From assembly GCA_023396665.1 (NCBI GenBank), contig JAEWVL010000119.1, forward strand, positions 1 through 15,449: a stretch of 15,449 nucleotides of DNA, in the 5' to 3' direction. The notes under the pieces are model-generated. The model saw only the letters and a program-made list of their open reading frames with translations, was not told the origin of the DNA and ran no database searches. This document shows positions 7,715 to 14,525 of this stretch, one piece after another. Position 1 is the first letter of the stretch. Every line of letters starts with the position of its first letter. The stretch comes from Spirochaetota bacterium. GTDB lineage: Bacteria; Spirochaetota; UBA4802; JAFGJZ01. Made by a program: the position numbers and the translations under genes.

Positions 7715-8188
7715 CTATTTTTCTTCAAGTTTTTTTACTTTAGCCTTGTGTAAATAGATGATAACGGGAAAGCGCTCATCAGGATCAACACGATAAGCTG
7801 ACAAAATTCCGCTTATAGCGTATAGTGAAAACCGATCCGGAACAAAAGCTTCACCCTCTTCAAAATCGTAAATTCTTATCAGAAGCCAATTGCTGTAACA
7901 AATGACGCTGCGATACTGACGATCCAGATCCATGGGCGAGAATGAAATATAATCAAATCCAGTTTCAATTCTGGTATCCTTATGTGAATAGAGAAGATTC
8001 AGCACTTCGCGCCGGTAGACACGACGTGAATAGAGCACCCTGTCCTGCATTTTCATCACAAGACTGTGAAGTTCGAAAAAAAAGGGCTTTTCACCGGCTT
8101 CAACGTCAGCACACAGTAGAAAAAAACACAGAATCAGGGTACAAAAACGAGTTATTCCAGAATACAAACTCACCCTTCCCCCAAACAT
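7715..8188 (-). CDS. Unrecognised exported protein encoded upstream of glmS
   Basis: I do not recognise this family. From the ATG at 8186-8188 it has 157 residues. The first 30 form a signal peptide: a basic, polar start, the hydrophobic core TLILCFFLLCA and a likely cleavage after DVEA. The mature part (about 127 residues) is mixed and rather charged, with no cysteine motif or TM helix after the signal. The start is uncertain. The frame stays open upstream to a GTG at 8297-8299 (194 residues), but that would bury the signal sequence; a GTG at 8171-8173 after GGGGGAAGG is also possible. A lipoprotein is conceivable (FLLC) but the lipobox is poor. The gene sits 37 nt before glmS and downstream of a tail-anchored protein gene, so it is probably co-transcribed with both. 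Confidence 0.65.
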   Translation of the reverse strand: MFGGRVSLYSGITRFCTLILCFFLLCADVEAGEKPFFFELHSLVMKMQDRVLYSRRVYRREVLNLLYSHKDTRIETGFDYISFSPMDLDRQYRSVICYSNWLLIRIYDFEEGEAFVPDRFSLYAISGILSAYRVDPDERFPVIIYLHKAKVKKLEEK

Positions 8189-8302
8189 CGTGCCGCCACA
8201 CGCTTTAGCCCGGGCTACGAAATCTATTTTATACAACTTGTCACAATACACTAACAGTCGCCTGCTTAAGTCCATCGTAAACTGAAGCAAAGTCGTCACC
8301 TG

Positions 8303-9703
8303 TCACAGAAAAAAAACAAGAGCTGCTATGACAATAGCAATCACAAAAAAACCGGTTATCAAACCTATTACAAGCGCCGAAGAGGATTTTTTCATCACTA
8401 TATCCGCAACCGGATCTCCAGATTTCACCTTGATATCCTCTTCTTCAACGGCTCTGCCCAGCAACTTCGAAGACAGACGAACCAGAACGATGAAATTGTT
8501 TTTTCTGTCACGAGTCACACTTTCAACGACTCCACCGACCGGTTTGACACGGTTATTCTCGTCCATCAGATTCAACTGACTGACCACTCTTTTGCCGAGA
8601 GGATTGGAAGCGTTGATTATGACATAAATTCTGCTCCCTGTCTGCAGTTCGGAAAGTTTGACCCCCTTGGCGGGAGACAGTGCCAGATCAACCGCGATTG
8701 TCGGTATTTTGGCGGTAGGGTCATCATCCATATCATCCTTGTTTTGTGAGGAAAAGGCGGGATTGAAAATTATATCTGCAATGATACTGTTAAAAACCAG
8801 CACATGTGCTTTCAACGTATCAAAGGGGATTGTCCCTTTCAGAACATTCGCCATTAATGCACTGAACACAGATGATTCATCGACGGCAAAAACCCTGGCA
8901 AAATCGTTAACAGAAACTGATTCTATTTTTTTTCTGATTGCGACGGCTTCTGCGGTGGCGCCGTTCCCAGTTTTATTTTTTTCTTCAATGAAGTGATACA
9001 TGTCTACAGGATAAACCTTTTCTGAAAACTGATCGGGCGCCAATTCACCGCTTATCGCCGAACAGGAAAGAATTCTGCCGCTGAGGCGATTGAAAAAAAG
9101 TGTCGCCGCCGCTGATATTTTTCCGGAACTGCCGCAATGCAGAATCGCTACTACCGTGTCCTCTTTTCCAAATGTTACAACATCCTTTATGCTCGAAGGA
9201 TCCTTGCCGACATATTTTTCAGCTATTTCAGTACGCTGCGCAACAGTAAAAGACCCGCTTCGTTCGAGCGCATTGACGACCTCAATTTCACCATGAGAAA
9301 CAAGTACTCCCGCATGCTCAAGTTTTGTATTATCTACCTGAAAAGAGTGATCGATTACTTTTTTGAGAAAATAATCTATCTCCCCGGTATTATTTTCCTT
9401 AAATTTGCCTATTATCGATGCAATCTGTTTTTCTTTCCATTCGGCGATAAACGAATCGAGAAGTTTTTTTCCCGCATCATGATCTACCGAATACTCGTCT
9501 TTTGCGTTTAAAATTTTTTTTACTGTCTGCCGGGGTCTGTCTGTCAAATCAGTATAATATAGCGCATCCCCCTCAACAACCACCGCATAATGAAGAAGAA
9601 GCTGTGAATGTTCCTGGTCCAGAAAGACACAATAGAGCAAAGAAGAGGTAAAGCTCTGGATATAAGCTTTTACTTGTAAGGCAATCAAGGTATTTGTTGA
9701 CAT
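8303..9703 (-). CDS. Unrecognised tail-anchored membrane protein, first gene of the glmS operon
   Basis: I do not recognise this 466-residue protein. It has no N-terminal signal. The bulk is a soluble, charged region with a low-complexity acidic stretch KDDMDDDP near 325-332. A beta-rich segment (about 335-435) contains SRIYVIINASNPLGKRVV and NNFIVLVRLSSKLLGRAV. A single C-terminal TM helix (about 444-466) runs to the last residue, so it is a C-tail-anchored protein facing the cytoplasm. The start is supported by CAGGAAG about 7 nt upstream. A TATAAT on the minus strand at 9772-9777 may be its -10. It probably leads the operon with the exported-protein gene and glmS. Function unknown; an envelope-related role is inferred only from neighbours. 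Confidence 0.8.
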   Translation of the reverse strand: MSTNTLIALQVKAYIQSFTSSLLYCVFLDQEHSQLLLHYAVVVEGDALYYTDLTDRPRQTVKKILNAKDEYSVDHDAGKKLLDSFIAEWKEKQIASIIGKFKENNTGEIDYFLKKVIDHSFQVDNTKLEHAGVLVSHGEIEVVNALERSGSFTVAQRTEIAEKYVGKDPSSIKDVVTFGKEDTVVAILHCGSSGKISAAATLFFNRLSGRILSCSAISGELAPDQFSEKVYPVDMYHFIEEKNKTGNGATAEAVAIRKKIESVSVNDFARVFAVDESSVFSALMANVLKGTIPFDTLKAHVLVFNSIIADIIFNPAFSSQNKDDMDDDPTAKIPTIAVDLALSPAKGVKLSELQTGSRIYVIINASNPLGKRVVSQLNLMDENNRVKPVGGVVESVTRDRKNNFIVLVRLSSKLLGRAVEEEDIKVKSGDPVADIVMKKSSSALVIGLITGFFVIAIVIAALVFFL

Positions 9704-9914
9704 AAATCACTTCCTGCTCTTAAAGGAAATAGTTGAACTGTTCATTGTCTGAAAATGTCCTCATAATAGTCATTATACGAACGTGTATGAAAAGATTCGG
9801 CAAAAGAAATGAAATCAGCCTAAAACCGCTATTTTCAATATACAGGATGTAATTAAAAAATCAACAGCATTTTATTAAAAGAACCATATGGAGTATAGTC
9901 TCCGGGAGGCTCTC
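9704..9914. promoter_or_regulatory. Divergent intergenic region between the glmS operon and yibE/F
   Basis: About 210 nt, AT-rich, separates two divergently transcribed genes, so it should hold promoters for both. The best element is TATAAT on the minus strand (9772-9777), about 70 nt before the tail-anchored protein gene; its -35 is weak (TTGCCG with an over-long 20-nt spacer). No convincing plus-strand promoter is visible. GGGAGG at 9904-9909 is a good ribosome-binding site for the downstream gene and decides its start. Confidence 0.4.
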
Positions 9915-11171
9915 ATGCAATCACGATTGATAGCTGCATTACTAGCATTATTTGTATCCAGCGTCGTAAGCGCACAGGCATTCAGCCAGGAAACAATTTT
10001 CATGAAGGTAAAAATTGATTCTATCGTCCAATCACGTGAAACGCCGCTACAGACTACTCAGGAGTCAGAAGCGGCACAAACGAATGAGAGTGCAGCCCCG
10101 CAGAACGAAGAGGATCCCTTTGCTCCGGATCTGTCACAAATTTCCCCCGAAGACAGCGCTCAGGAGCAGTTACCGGTGCAACAAAGACAAGGCCTCCCGG
10201 AAGACAGCGAAATTGTTGTCACTCAATTCAGTATTCGCATTCTGGACGGTCCATTTAAAGGACAAACGAAACAGATCACCTTTAAGGGAACCGATACAAT
10301 GCCCGAATATGCAAAATATAAAGAAGGTGATGTCGTCTACGCCGGCTTCAATAAAATAGGCATGGAAGATGATCTTGAAGAGTACTTTGCCCTCTACGAT
10401 ATCGATAACAGTGCGGGAATTATTTTCGGATGCATCTTTCTTCTGCTGATCGTAATAGTGATCGGAAGATTCAAAGGTCTGTTATCGGTACTATCCCTGC
10501 TGCTTACCATTTTGATGATTTTTTTCGGTTTTATCCCCCTTGTTCTACGGGGTTTTCCGTCCTTGCTGGCCGCAATAATCGTCTGTGTTGTTTCCATTTT
10601 CATCACCATCCCTATCATTACCGGAATATCAAAAAAGAGTCTTGCCGCAATGCTCGGCGCATCTTGCGGCGTCGTTTTATCTGCTCTTATCGCCATCGCC
10701 TTCGGACACATCATGCATCTGGCCGGCATCATCACCGACGAGATGATCACCGTTTTTTACATCAGCAACATCAACTTAAATCTGAAAGATCTTGCGCTAT
10801 CCGGAATGATCATCGCGGCACTGGGCGCCATTATGGACGTGGCAATATCCCTATCCTCAGCCACCGCCGAGATATGGCAGGCAAATCCCTCGATAGAAAA
10901 AAAGGCAGCATTCCGCTCTGTTCTAACGCTAGGCACCGATATTCTCGGATCAATGGTCAACACGCTCATACTTGCCTATATCGGTAGTTCACTTTCCCTG
11001 ATATTGCTCGTATCGCTCAAATTCGACCAGCAGATGCCTCTGATGATGGTTTTTTCGCACAATCCGGTTCTTGTAGAAATCGTAAAATCGATTGTCGGCA
11101 GTGCCGGTATGTTCCTCTCGATTCCGGCTACGGCATATATTGCCGTCCAATTCTATTTTAAACGGAAATAA
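9915..11171 (+). CDS. YibE/F family multi-pass membrane protein
   Basis: It belongs to the YibE/F-like family of membrane proteins of unclear (probably transport-related) function. The ATG at 9915 is chosen because GGGAGG lies 5 nt upstream and the protein then starts with a clean signal peptide (about 1-22, cleavage near SAQA); an ATG at 9888 would add nine residues. Total is 418 residues. After the signal comes a Gln/Glu/Ser/Pro-rich linker (about 40-98), a periplasmic domain (about 99-165) and about eight TM helices. Family-typical motifs are GAIMDVAISLSSATAEI and GTDILGSMVNTLILAYIG near the C-terminus. It is transcribed alone, with a long hairpin 13 nt after the stop. Substrate unknown. 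Confidence 0.85.
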   Translation: MQSRLIAALLALFVSSVVSAQAFSQETIFMKVKIDSIVQSRETPLQTTQESEAAQTNESAAPQNEEDPFAPDLSQISPEDSAQEQLPVQQRQGLPEDSEIVVTQFSIRILDGPFKGQTKQITFKGTDTMPEYAKYKEGDVVYAGFNKIGMEDDLEEYFALYDIDNSAGIIFGCIFLLLIVIVIGRFKGLLSVLSLLLTILMIFFGFIPLVLRGFPSLLAAIIVCVVSIFITIPIITGISKKSLAAMLGASCGVVLSALIAIAFGHIMHLAGIITDEMITVFYISNINLNLKDLALSGMIIAALGAIMDVAISLSSATAEIWQANPSIEKKAAFRSVLTLGTDILGSMVNTLILAYIGSSLSLILLVSLKFDQQMPLMMVFSHNPVLVEIVKSIVGSAGMFLSIPATAYIAVQFYFKRK

Positions 11172-11176
11172 CGACA

Positions 11177-11239
11177 GTCACCCCGGATTAATCAGTATCA
11201 AATCGAATGCTCAATACTGATTAATCCATACCATGTGAC
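11177..11239. repeat. Long perfect inverted repeat after yibE/F
   Basis: GGATTAATCAGTAT (11185-11198) and its exact reverse complement (11214-11227) form a 14-bp stem with a 15-nt loop. An outer pair GTCAC (11177-11181) and GTGAC (11235-11239) extends the symmetry across a small internal loop. No T-run follows, so it is not a textbook terminator, although it could still act as one or protect the yibE/F mRNA 3' end. It may also be a protein-binding site or part of a mobile repeat. Confidence 0.7.
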
Positions 11240-11240
11240 C

Positions 11241-11388
11241 CGGCTGGCATGAGCGAACCAGTGTGCAGCAGCGACCAGCCGCTTGTTGGCGGTGCAAACG
11301 TCGAGAGGAAACATCATTGGTAATTTTGTCGGGCTTGCATTGCTATAGCTCCCAGTTACAAAAGGGGACAATTACCCCCATTCCCTGG
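11241..11388. repeat. Palindromic non-coding stretch, possible repeat or mobile-element relic
   Basis: CGGCTGG (11241-11247) pairs with CCAGCCG (11275-11281) and is followed by CTTGTTGGC, which is reminiscent of one half of an integron attC site but without a matching left box. Further on, GGGG (11364-11367) and CCCC (11375-11378) face each other across a short AT-rich loop, flanked by CCAG and CTGG. This reads like the GGGGACA-type flanks seen around REP/Y1-transposase elements, but that is from memory and not verified. No coding signal is visible. The following stretch to 11499 is AT-rich, with TAATAT at 11443-11448 as a possible -10 for the next gene. Confidence 0.35.
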
Positions 11389-11517
11389 ATTTGGTTTTAT
11401 CAACGAATTTGTATTTTTTCCGCAAACAATTAAAGGAAAAATTAATATAGGTCGAGAATCTAATGTGACATAAGATGCCACCTGTAATACGACACAAAAA
11501 TGATGGAGATATATACT

Positions 11518-11739
11518 ATGAGAGTAAAAAAGACGAAACACGATTTTCGTACCATGCTCGGGAAATACATGCCAATCAAGGGACTGGACATAATCGTCTA
11601 TCTTAAGGACGGACAGAAAGTCGAACTTCTGAAAAACAGGGAGATACAGGACGAGACTATTGTAATGTTCGATAAAAGAAATACCGTCACGGCTATTCCC
11701 CTCAACACAATAGTTTCTGTTGACCTTTTTGCCATTTAA
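11518..11739 (+). CDS. Small protein with Hfq/Sm-like layout (hypothetical)
   Basis: It has 73 residues from the ATG at 11518, which is preceded by GGAGA at 11505-11509; two upstream ATGs (11500, 11503) would add five or six residues but have no site. A basic N-terminal helix region (RVKKTKHDFRTMLGKY) is followed by short strands: IIVYLKDGQKVELL, EIQDETIVMFDK, then NTVTAIPLNTIVSVDL. This order (helix, then a YLxDGxKV strand, a bent strand, and a final AIxxxTIVSV) parallels Hfq, whose Sm1 motif contains YLxNG and whose C-terminal KHAIST motif would sit where IPLNTIVS is here. The true Hfq signature YKHAI is absent. No TM segment or signal. A strong terminator follows 38 nt later, so it is a single-gene unit. 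The Sm-fold idea is inference only. Confidence 0.7.
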   Translation: MRVKKTKHDFRTMLGKYMPIKGLDIIVYLKDGQKVELLKNREIQDETIVMFDKRNTVTAIPLNTIVSVDLFAI

Positions 11740-11777
11740 TTCAAAGAACCAGTAATCATACAATTACACATACAATC

Positions 11778-11819
11778 AACTGCGGGAGTATTACATATAC
11801 CCCGCAGTTTTGTTTGTTA
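11778..11819 (+). terminator. Intrinsic terminator after the Sm-like gene
   Basis: AACTGCGGG (11778-11786) pairs perfectly with CCCGCAGTT (11801-11809) around a 14-nt loop, and the plus-strand transcript continues with TTGTTTGTT. On the minus strand the sequence after the stem has no T-run, so it mainly serves the small plus-strand gene, though it could act weakly for the convergent gene. Confidence 0.8.
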
Positions 11820-11835
11820 AAACCTTAAAATCTCC

Positions 11836-12492
11836 CTATTGCTGCATCAATATAAGTTTGCTACGCTCTTCACCAAAGCCCTTGACCTTTTTGTCTTCAT
11901 AGACAAATGAAGCAGAACCGATTACCGCCCCAGACGGCGCTTTCACTTCTTTTTTTATCAATCGGTTCTCATCGTCGTAGTAATATTGTACGATGTGATC
12001 GATTATGTTGTACAGATCCTTCGTTTCGGTTCGTATTTTATTGTCCGATGAATCATATTCTATTGTTTCAATCTGGCTATCTCCATTCGCGTTTATCTGT
12101 TGAACGGTAATCAGACGATCCTTTGAGTCGTACTGATAATTGATGACAACCGTGTTATCGGCATCACTGTTCTTGATTACAGATGTCAGCAGACCTTCTT
12201 CATTATAGGTACAGATTTCGGAGTCGACCTCAATCAGACCGGATGCGCTTATGGATGCCAGACGTTCACCACTAGAATCCTCGCTGCCCGGTTCATCCTC
12301 ATATTCGCAAGTCGGAAAAACCAGCAGTATCGATAACAGAACAGAGGCAAATAGAACCCTGCTCAAGTTTCTTCTGTTTTCCTTGGTCAGAACATGATCA
12401 TCAGAGGAAAAAATCCCCTGTTTCAGTTCAGTTTTGTTCTCGTAAACGGTTGTTTTACCGTTTATCTTCTTATAATCGTAATTAGTTTTCAT
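11836..12492 (-). CDS. Anchored or lipoprotein-type protein with YD/RHS-like repeats
   Basis: It has 218 residues if started at the ATG, which is preceded by AAGAGG. Residues 1-42 are hydrophilic, followed by one hydrophobic segment (about 46-60) ending FPTC at Cys62 and then an acidic linker. A TTG at 12364-12366 preceded by AAGGAA would instead give a start MSRVLFAS with Cys about 20 residues in, the right distance for a lipoprotein signal peptide, though FPTC is a poor lipobox. The rest has imperfect repeats of the YD/RHS type: YNEEGLLTSV, YDSKDRLITV, YDSSDNKIRT and YDDENRLIKK, spaced about 20-35 residues, expected to form a beta-sheet exposed outside the inner membrane. No toxin domain is present. 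Function unknown; convergent with the small Sm-like gene and alone in its unit. Confidence 0.75.
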   Translation of the reverse strand: MKTNYDYKKINGKTTVYENKTELKQGIFSSDDHVLTKENRRNLSRVLFASVLLSILLVFPTCEYEDEPGSEDSSGERLASISASGLIEVDSEICTYNEEGLLTSVIKNSDADNTVVINYQYDSKDRLITVQQINANGDSQIETIEYDSSDNKIRTETKDLYNIIDHIVQYYYDDENRLIKKEVKAPSGAVIGSASFVYEDKKVKGFGEERSKLILMQQ

Positions 12493-12659
12493 ACTAACCT
12501 CTTTTCTTTTCTTTCATAATCGTGTTTTGAATCAACAGCCACCAGGCATGTAAACCCGTATCGAATATAAGGATCTGCTCGTTATATTTTCGGCATAGCA
12601 CCGTTATATTGATTAATAAACTGACATACAAAGCCGTATTTGAAGTTTTCTATTTTTTG
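12493..12659. other. AT-rich intergenic region with no gene seen
   Basis: It lies between the divergent YD-repeat gene and the tRNA promoter. Apart from the AAGAGG ribosome-binding site of the minus-strand gene at its left edge, I see no coding frame, no hairpin and no convincing minus-strand promoter. Confidence 0.5.
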
Positions 12660-12688
12660 TTGACAATATTAGGCCTTAGAAATTAACG
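12660..12688 (+). promoter_or_regulatory. Candidate promoter of tRNA-Gly
   Basis: A consensus TTGACA at 12660-12665 is followed 17 nt later by TTAACG (12683-12688), a weak -10; ATTAAC one base earlier is similar. The tRNA begins 12 nt further on. The -35 match and the position are good, the -10 is poor. Confidence 0.55.
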
Positions 12689-12700
12689 TGCACTCCATAA

Positions 12701-12771
12701 GCGGGTGTAGTTCAATGGTAGAACTTCAGCCTTCCAAGCTGATAGCGTGGGTTCGATTCCCATCACCCGCT
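12701..12771 (+). tRNA. tRNA-Gly (anticodon UCC)
   Basis: 71 nt fold as a full cloverleaf: acceptor GCGGGTG/CACCCGC, D-stem GTTC/GAAC, anticodon stem TCAGC/GCTGA with loop CTTCCAA (anticodon TCC, decoding GGA/GGG), and T-arm GTGGG-TTCGATT-CCCAT with one G·U pair. The discriminator is T12771. CCA is not encoded (CAT follows), so it must be added by tRNA nucleotidyltransferase. No T-run terminator separates it from the rnf-region genes downstream. Confidence 0.97.
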
Positions 12772-12805
12772 CATGCTTCTATCTTCATTAACGGAAGCAG
12801 GATCA

Positions 12806-12838
12806 TTTCATGCACGCAGATACCCGTTTCGCATGAAA
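12806..12838 (+). other. Hairpin in the leader between tRNA-Gly and the cysteine-rich gene
   Basis: TTTCATGC (12806-12813) and its reverse complement GCATGAAA (12831-12838) form an 8-bp stem with a 17-nt loop. TTTCAT recurs twice more downstream in the same leader (around 12857 and 12870). No T-run follows. It could be an mRNA processing signal between the tRNA and the mRNA, an operator, or chance. Confidence 0.35.
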
Positions 12839-12899
12839 GCCGTATGAAGCCCTGTTTCATCAGTATCTGTTTCATGAGTTTACCAACCCAGAGGGAGCG

Positions 12900-13181
12900 A
12901 TGACAAAAGAAAAGATATTTTGTGCAAATTGCATGAATTGCATTGTGATTCGTCAGCACGAGTCAGAACCCGACAAGTATGTTCTTCGTGTTAAGTGTAC
13001 CAAAAAAAAATGGGTAAAACGTTCAGGTGAAGAGAAGCTCTACAAGTATTTCACCGTAGCCCGCCGCATCATGGACGACTGTGACAGCTATGTCGATTCT
13101 GGCGAATTATTTCCCTATATCAAAAACCTTCGTAAAGAGTTACCAATAAAGGACGAGATATACTCAACAAAGGATGTCTGA
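12900..13181 (+). CDS. Small cysteine-rich protein upstream of rnfC (hypothetical)
   Basis: A 93-residue cytoplasmic protein I do not recognise. The N-terminus has a closely spaced cluster C8-xx-C11-xx-C14, with C33 and C61 further on, so four or five cysteines could hold zinc or an Fe-S cluster. The middle is strongly basic (KCTKKKWVKRSGEEK). No signal or TM segment. The start is supported by GGGAG about 4 nt upstream. It ends 3 nt before rnfC, so it belongs to the same transcript and is probably coupled to it. A role in Rnf assembly, Fe-S delivery or regulation is a guess from position alone. Confidence 0.8.
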   Translation: MTKEKIFCANCMNCIVIRQHESEPDKYVLRVKCTKKKWVKRSGEEKLYKYFTVARRIMDDCDSYVDSGELFPYIKNLRKELPIKDEIYSTKDV

Positions 13182-13184
13182 CAA

Positions 13185-14525
13185 ATGTTCCGTCCGTCAT
13201 TCAGAGGGGGGATACATCCCCCCGAGAATAAATTCACAGAAATCATTCCAGTGGAGCAGCTTTCTGTACCGCATGAATGTCGGGTTCCCCTGCAGCAGCA
13301 CATCGGGAAAGAGGCTGTACCTGTTGTAGAACCTGGATCTTACGTTAGAGACGGACAGCTCATCGCCCGCGCAGATGGTTTTGTCAGCGCGAAGATCCAT
13401 GCCCCCGTACCCGGCAAAGTTATCGCCATAGATACGTATCCTACTCATCTGTCACCAAATGGACGTTGTATCGTAATTGAAACGTTCGGTTCATTTTCTC
13501 CTCTTTCAAAAGGCACTCCTTTTAACTGGAAAAACGTTAACCCCAAAGAACTCATAAAAATCGTAATGGATGCAGGAATAGTGGGAATGGGCGGAGCAGC
13601 TTTCCCGACCCATGTGAAACTTTCGCCGCCCGAAACAAAGAAGATAGATATTCTGCTTGTCAATGCGGCAGAATGCGAACCCTACCTGACCGTTGATGAT
13701 CACCTGATACAGAAATCGGCTGATGATATAATTGAAGGCGTGTGCATAACGCTTCGCATTCTCGGTATCGAGAATGCCGTAATCGGTGTTGAGGAAAACA
13801 AAAAAAAATCTCACACCACTCTTGCAGAAAGCCTTAAAAAAGCCGGCGTCAGCGGTATAACGATAAAGATGCTTAAAACAAAATACCCTCAGGGTGCCGA
13901 AAAACAGCTCATCGAAACGATGTGCAAACGGCAGGTACCTCGCGGAGGGCTTCCCATGGATGTCGGCGTGGTCGTACAAAATGTCGGAACGATTCATGCC
14001 ATTCAGCAGGCAGTTTGTTTCAACAAACCCCTGACTGATCGACTGATTACCGTAAGCGGATCAATGATCAATAAACCGGGCGATTACCGTGTAAAAATCG
14101 GAACAAAGATATCTGATATCATCGCGGAGTGCGGGGGATTAAAAGGAACACCGGCCAAGGTTATCATGGGTGGACCGATGTGCGGACTGGCATTGTCTTC
14201 AATGGATATCCCCGTCGTAAAAGGAACATCCGGACTGCTCTTTCTTTCAAAGAAAGAGACCTCAGCGAAGGAATACTTTCCGTGTATACGTTGCGGCAAG
14301 TGTGTTGAAGCTTGTCCGATCAAACTTCTTCCATTTGAGATGTCGATTGCTGCCGAACATGGACTGATGGATATTGCCGCCAAAGGACAGTCGCTCGACT
14401 GTATCCAGTGCGGCGCCTGCTCATTTGTTTGTCCTCAAAAAAGGCCGGTCAGTCACTTTGTTAAAGTTGTGCAGCAGTATACGCGAACACAAATGATGAA
14501 AAGCGCTAATGGACCAAAACAATGA
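13185..14525 (+). CDS. rnfC: Rnf electron transport complex subunit RnfC
   Basis: RnfC is the membrane-associated Fe-S and NADH-binding subunit of the ion-translocating ferredoxin:NAD+ oxidoreductase. The 446 residues begin FRGGIHPPENK, the family's N-terminal signature. An NADH/FMN-binding part follows, with GMGGAAFPTHVK (134-145), NAAECEPYLTVDD (160-172) and YPQGAEKQLI (234-243). Two [4Fe-4S] motifs stand near the C-terminus: C367/C370/C373/C377 and C406/C409/C412/C416. The C-terminus is short, without the long Ala/Lys-rich tail of enterobacterial RnfC. AAGGAT precedes the ATG. Its stop overlaps the rnfD start by 4 nt (ATGA), the usual sign of coupled translation. Confidence 0.97.
   Translation: MFRPSFRGGIHPPENKFTEIIPVEQLSVPHECRVPLQQHIGKEAVPVVEPGSYVRDGQLIARADGFVSAKIHAPVPGKVIAIDTYPTHLSPNGRCIVIETFGSFSPLSKGTPFNWKNVNPKELIKIVMDAGIVGMGGAAFPTHVKLSPPETKKIDILLVNAAECEPYLTVDDHLIQKSADDIIEGVCITLRILGIENAVIGVEENKKKSHTTLAESLKKAGVSGITIKMLKTKYPQGAEKQLIETMCKRQVPRGGLPMDVGVVVQNVGTIHAIQQAVCFNKPLTDRLITVSGSMINKPGDYRVKIGTKISDIIAECGGLKGTPAKVIMGGPMCGLALSSMDIPVVKGTSGLLFLSKKETSAKEYFPCIRCGKCVEACPIKLLPFEMSIAAEHGLMDIAAKGQSLDCIQCGACSFVCPQKRPVSHFVKVVQQYTRTQMMKSANGPKQ

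Noticed and set aside
10430..10987. Plus-strand open frame of 185 codons inside yibE/F
   Set aside because: It is a shifted frame of a membrane-protein gene, with His/Arg-rich low-complexity translation.
11356..11763. Minus-strand open frame of 135 codons opposite the small Sm-like gene
   Set aside because: It runs over the palindromic region and has no ribosome-binding site; the plus strand has both a ribosome-binding site and a matched terminator.
12772..12838. Hairpin after tRNA-Gly as an intrinsic terminator
   Set aside because: The stem is followed by GCCGTATG rather than a T-run.
12688..12903. Plus-strand open frame of 71 codons starting before the tRNA
   Set aside because: Its first third is tRNA-Gly read as protein, a common spurious prediction, and it overlaps the start of the cysteine-rich gene.
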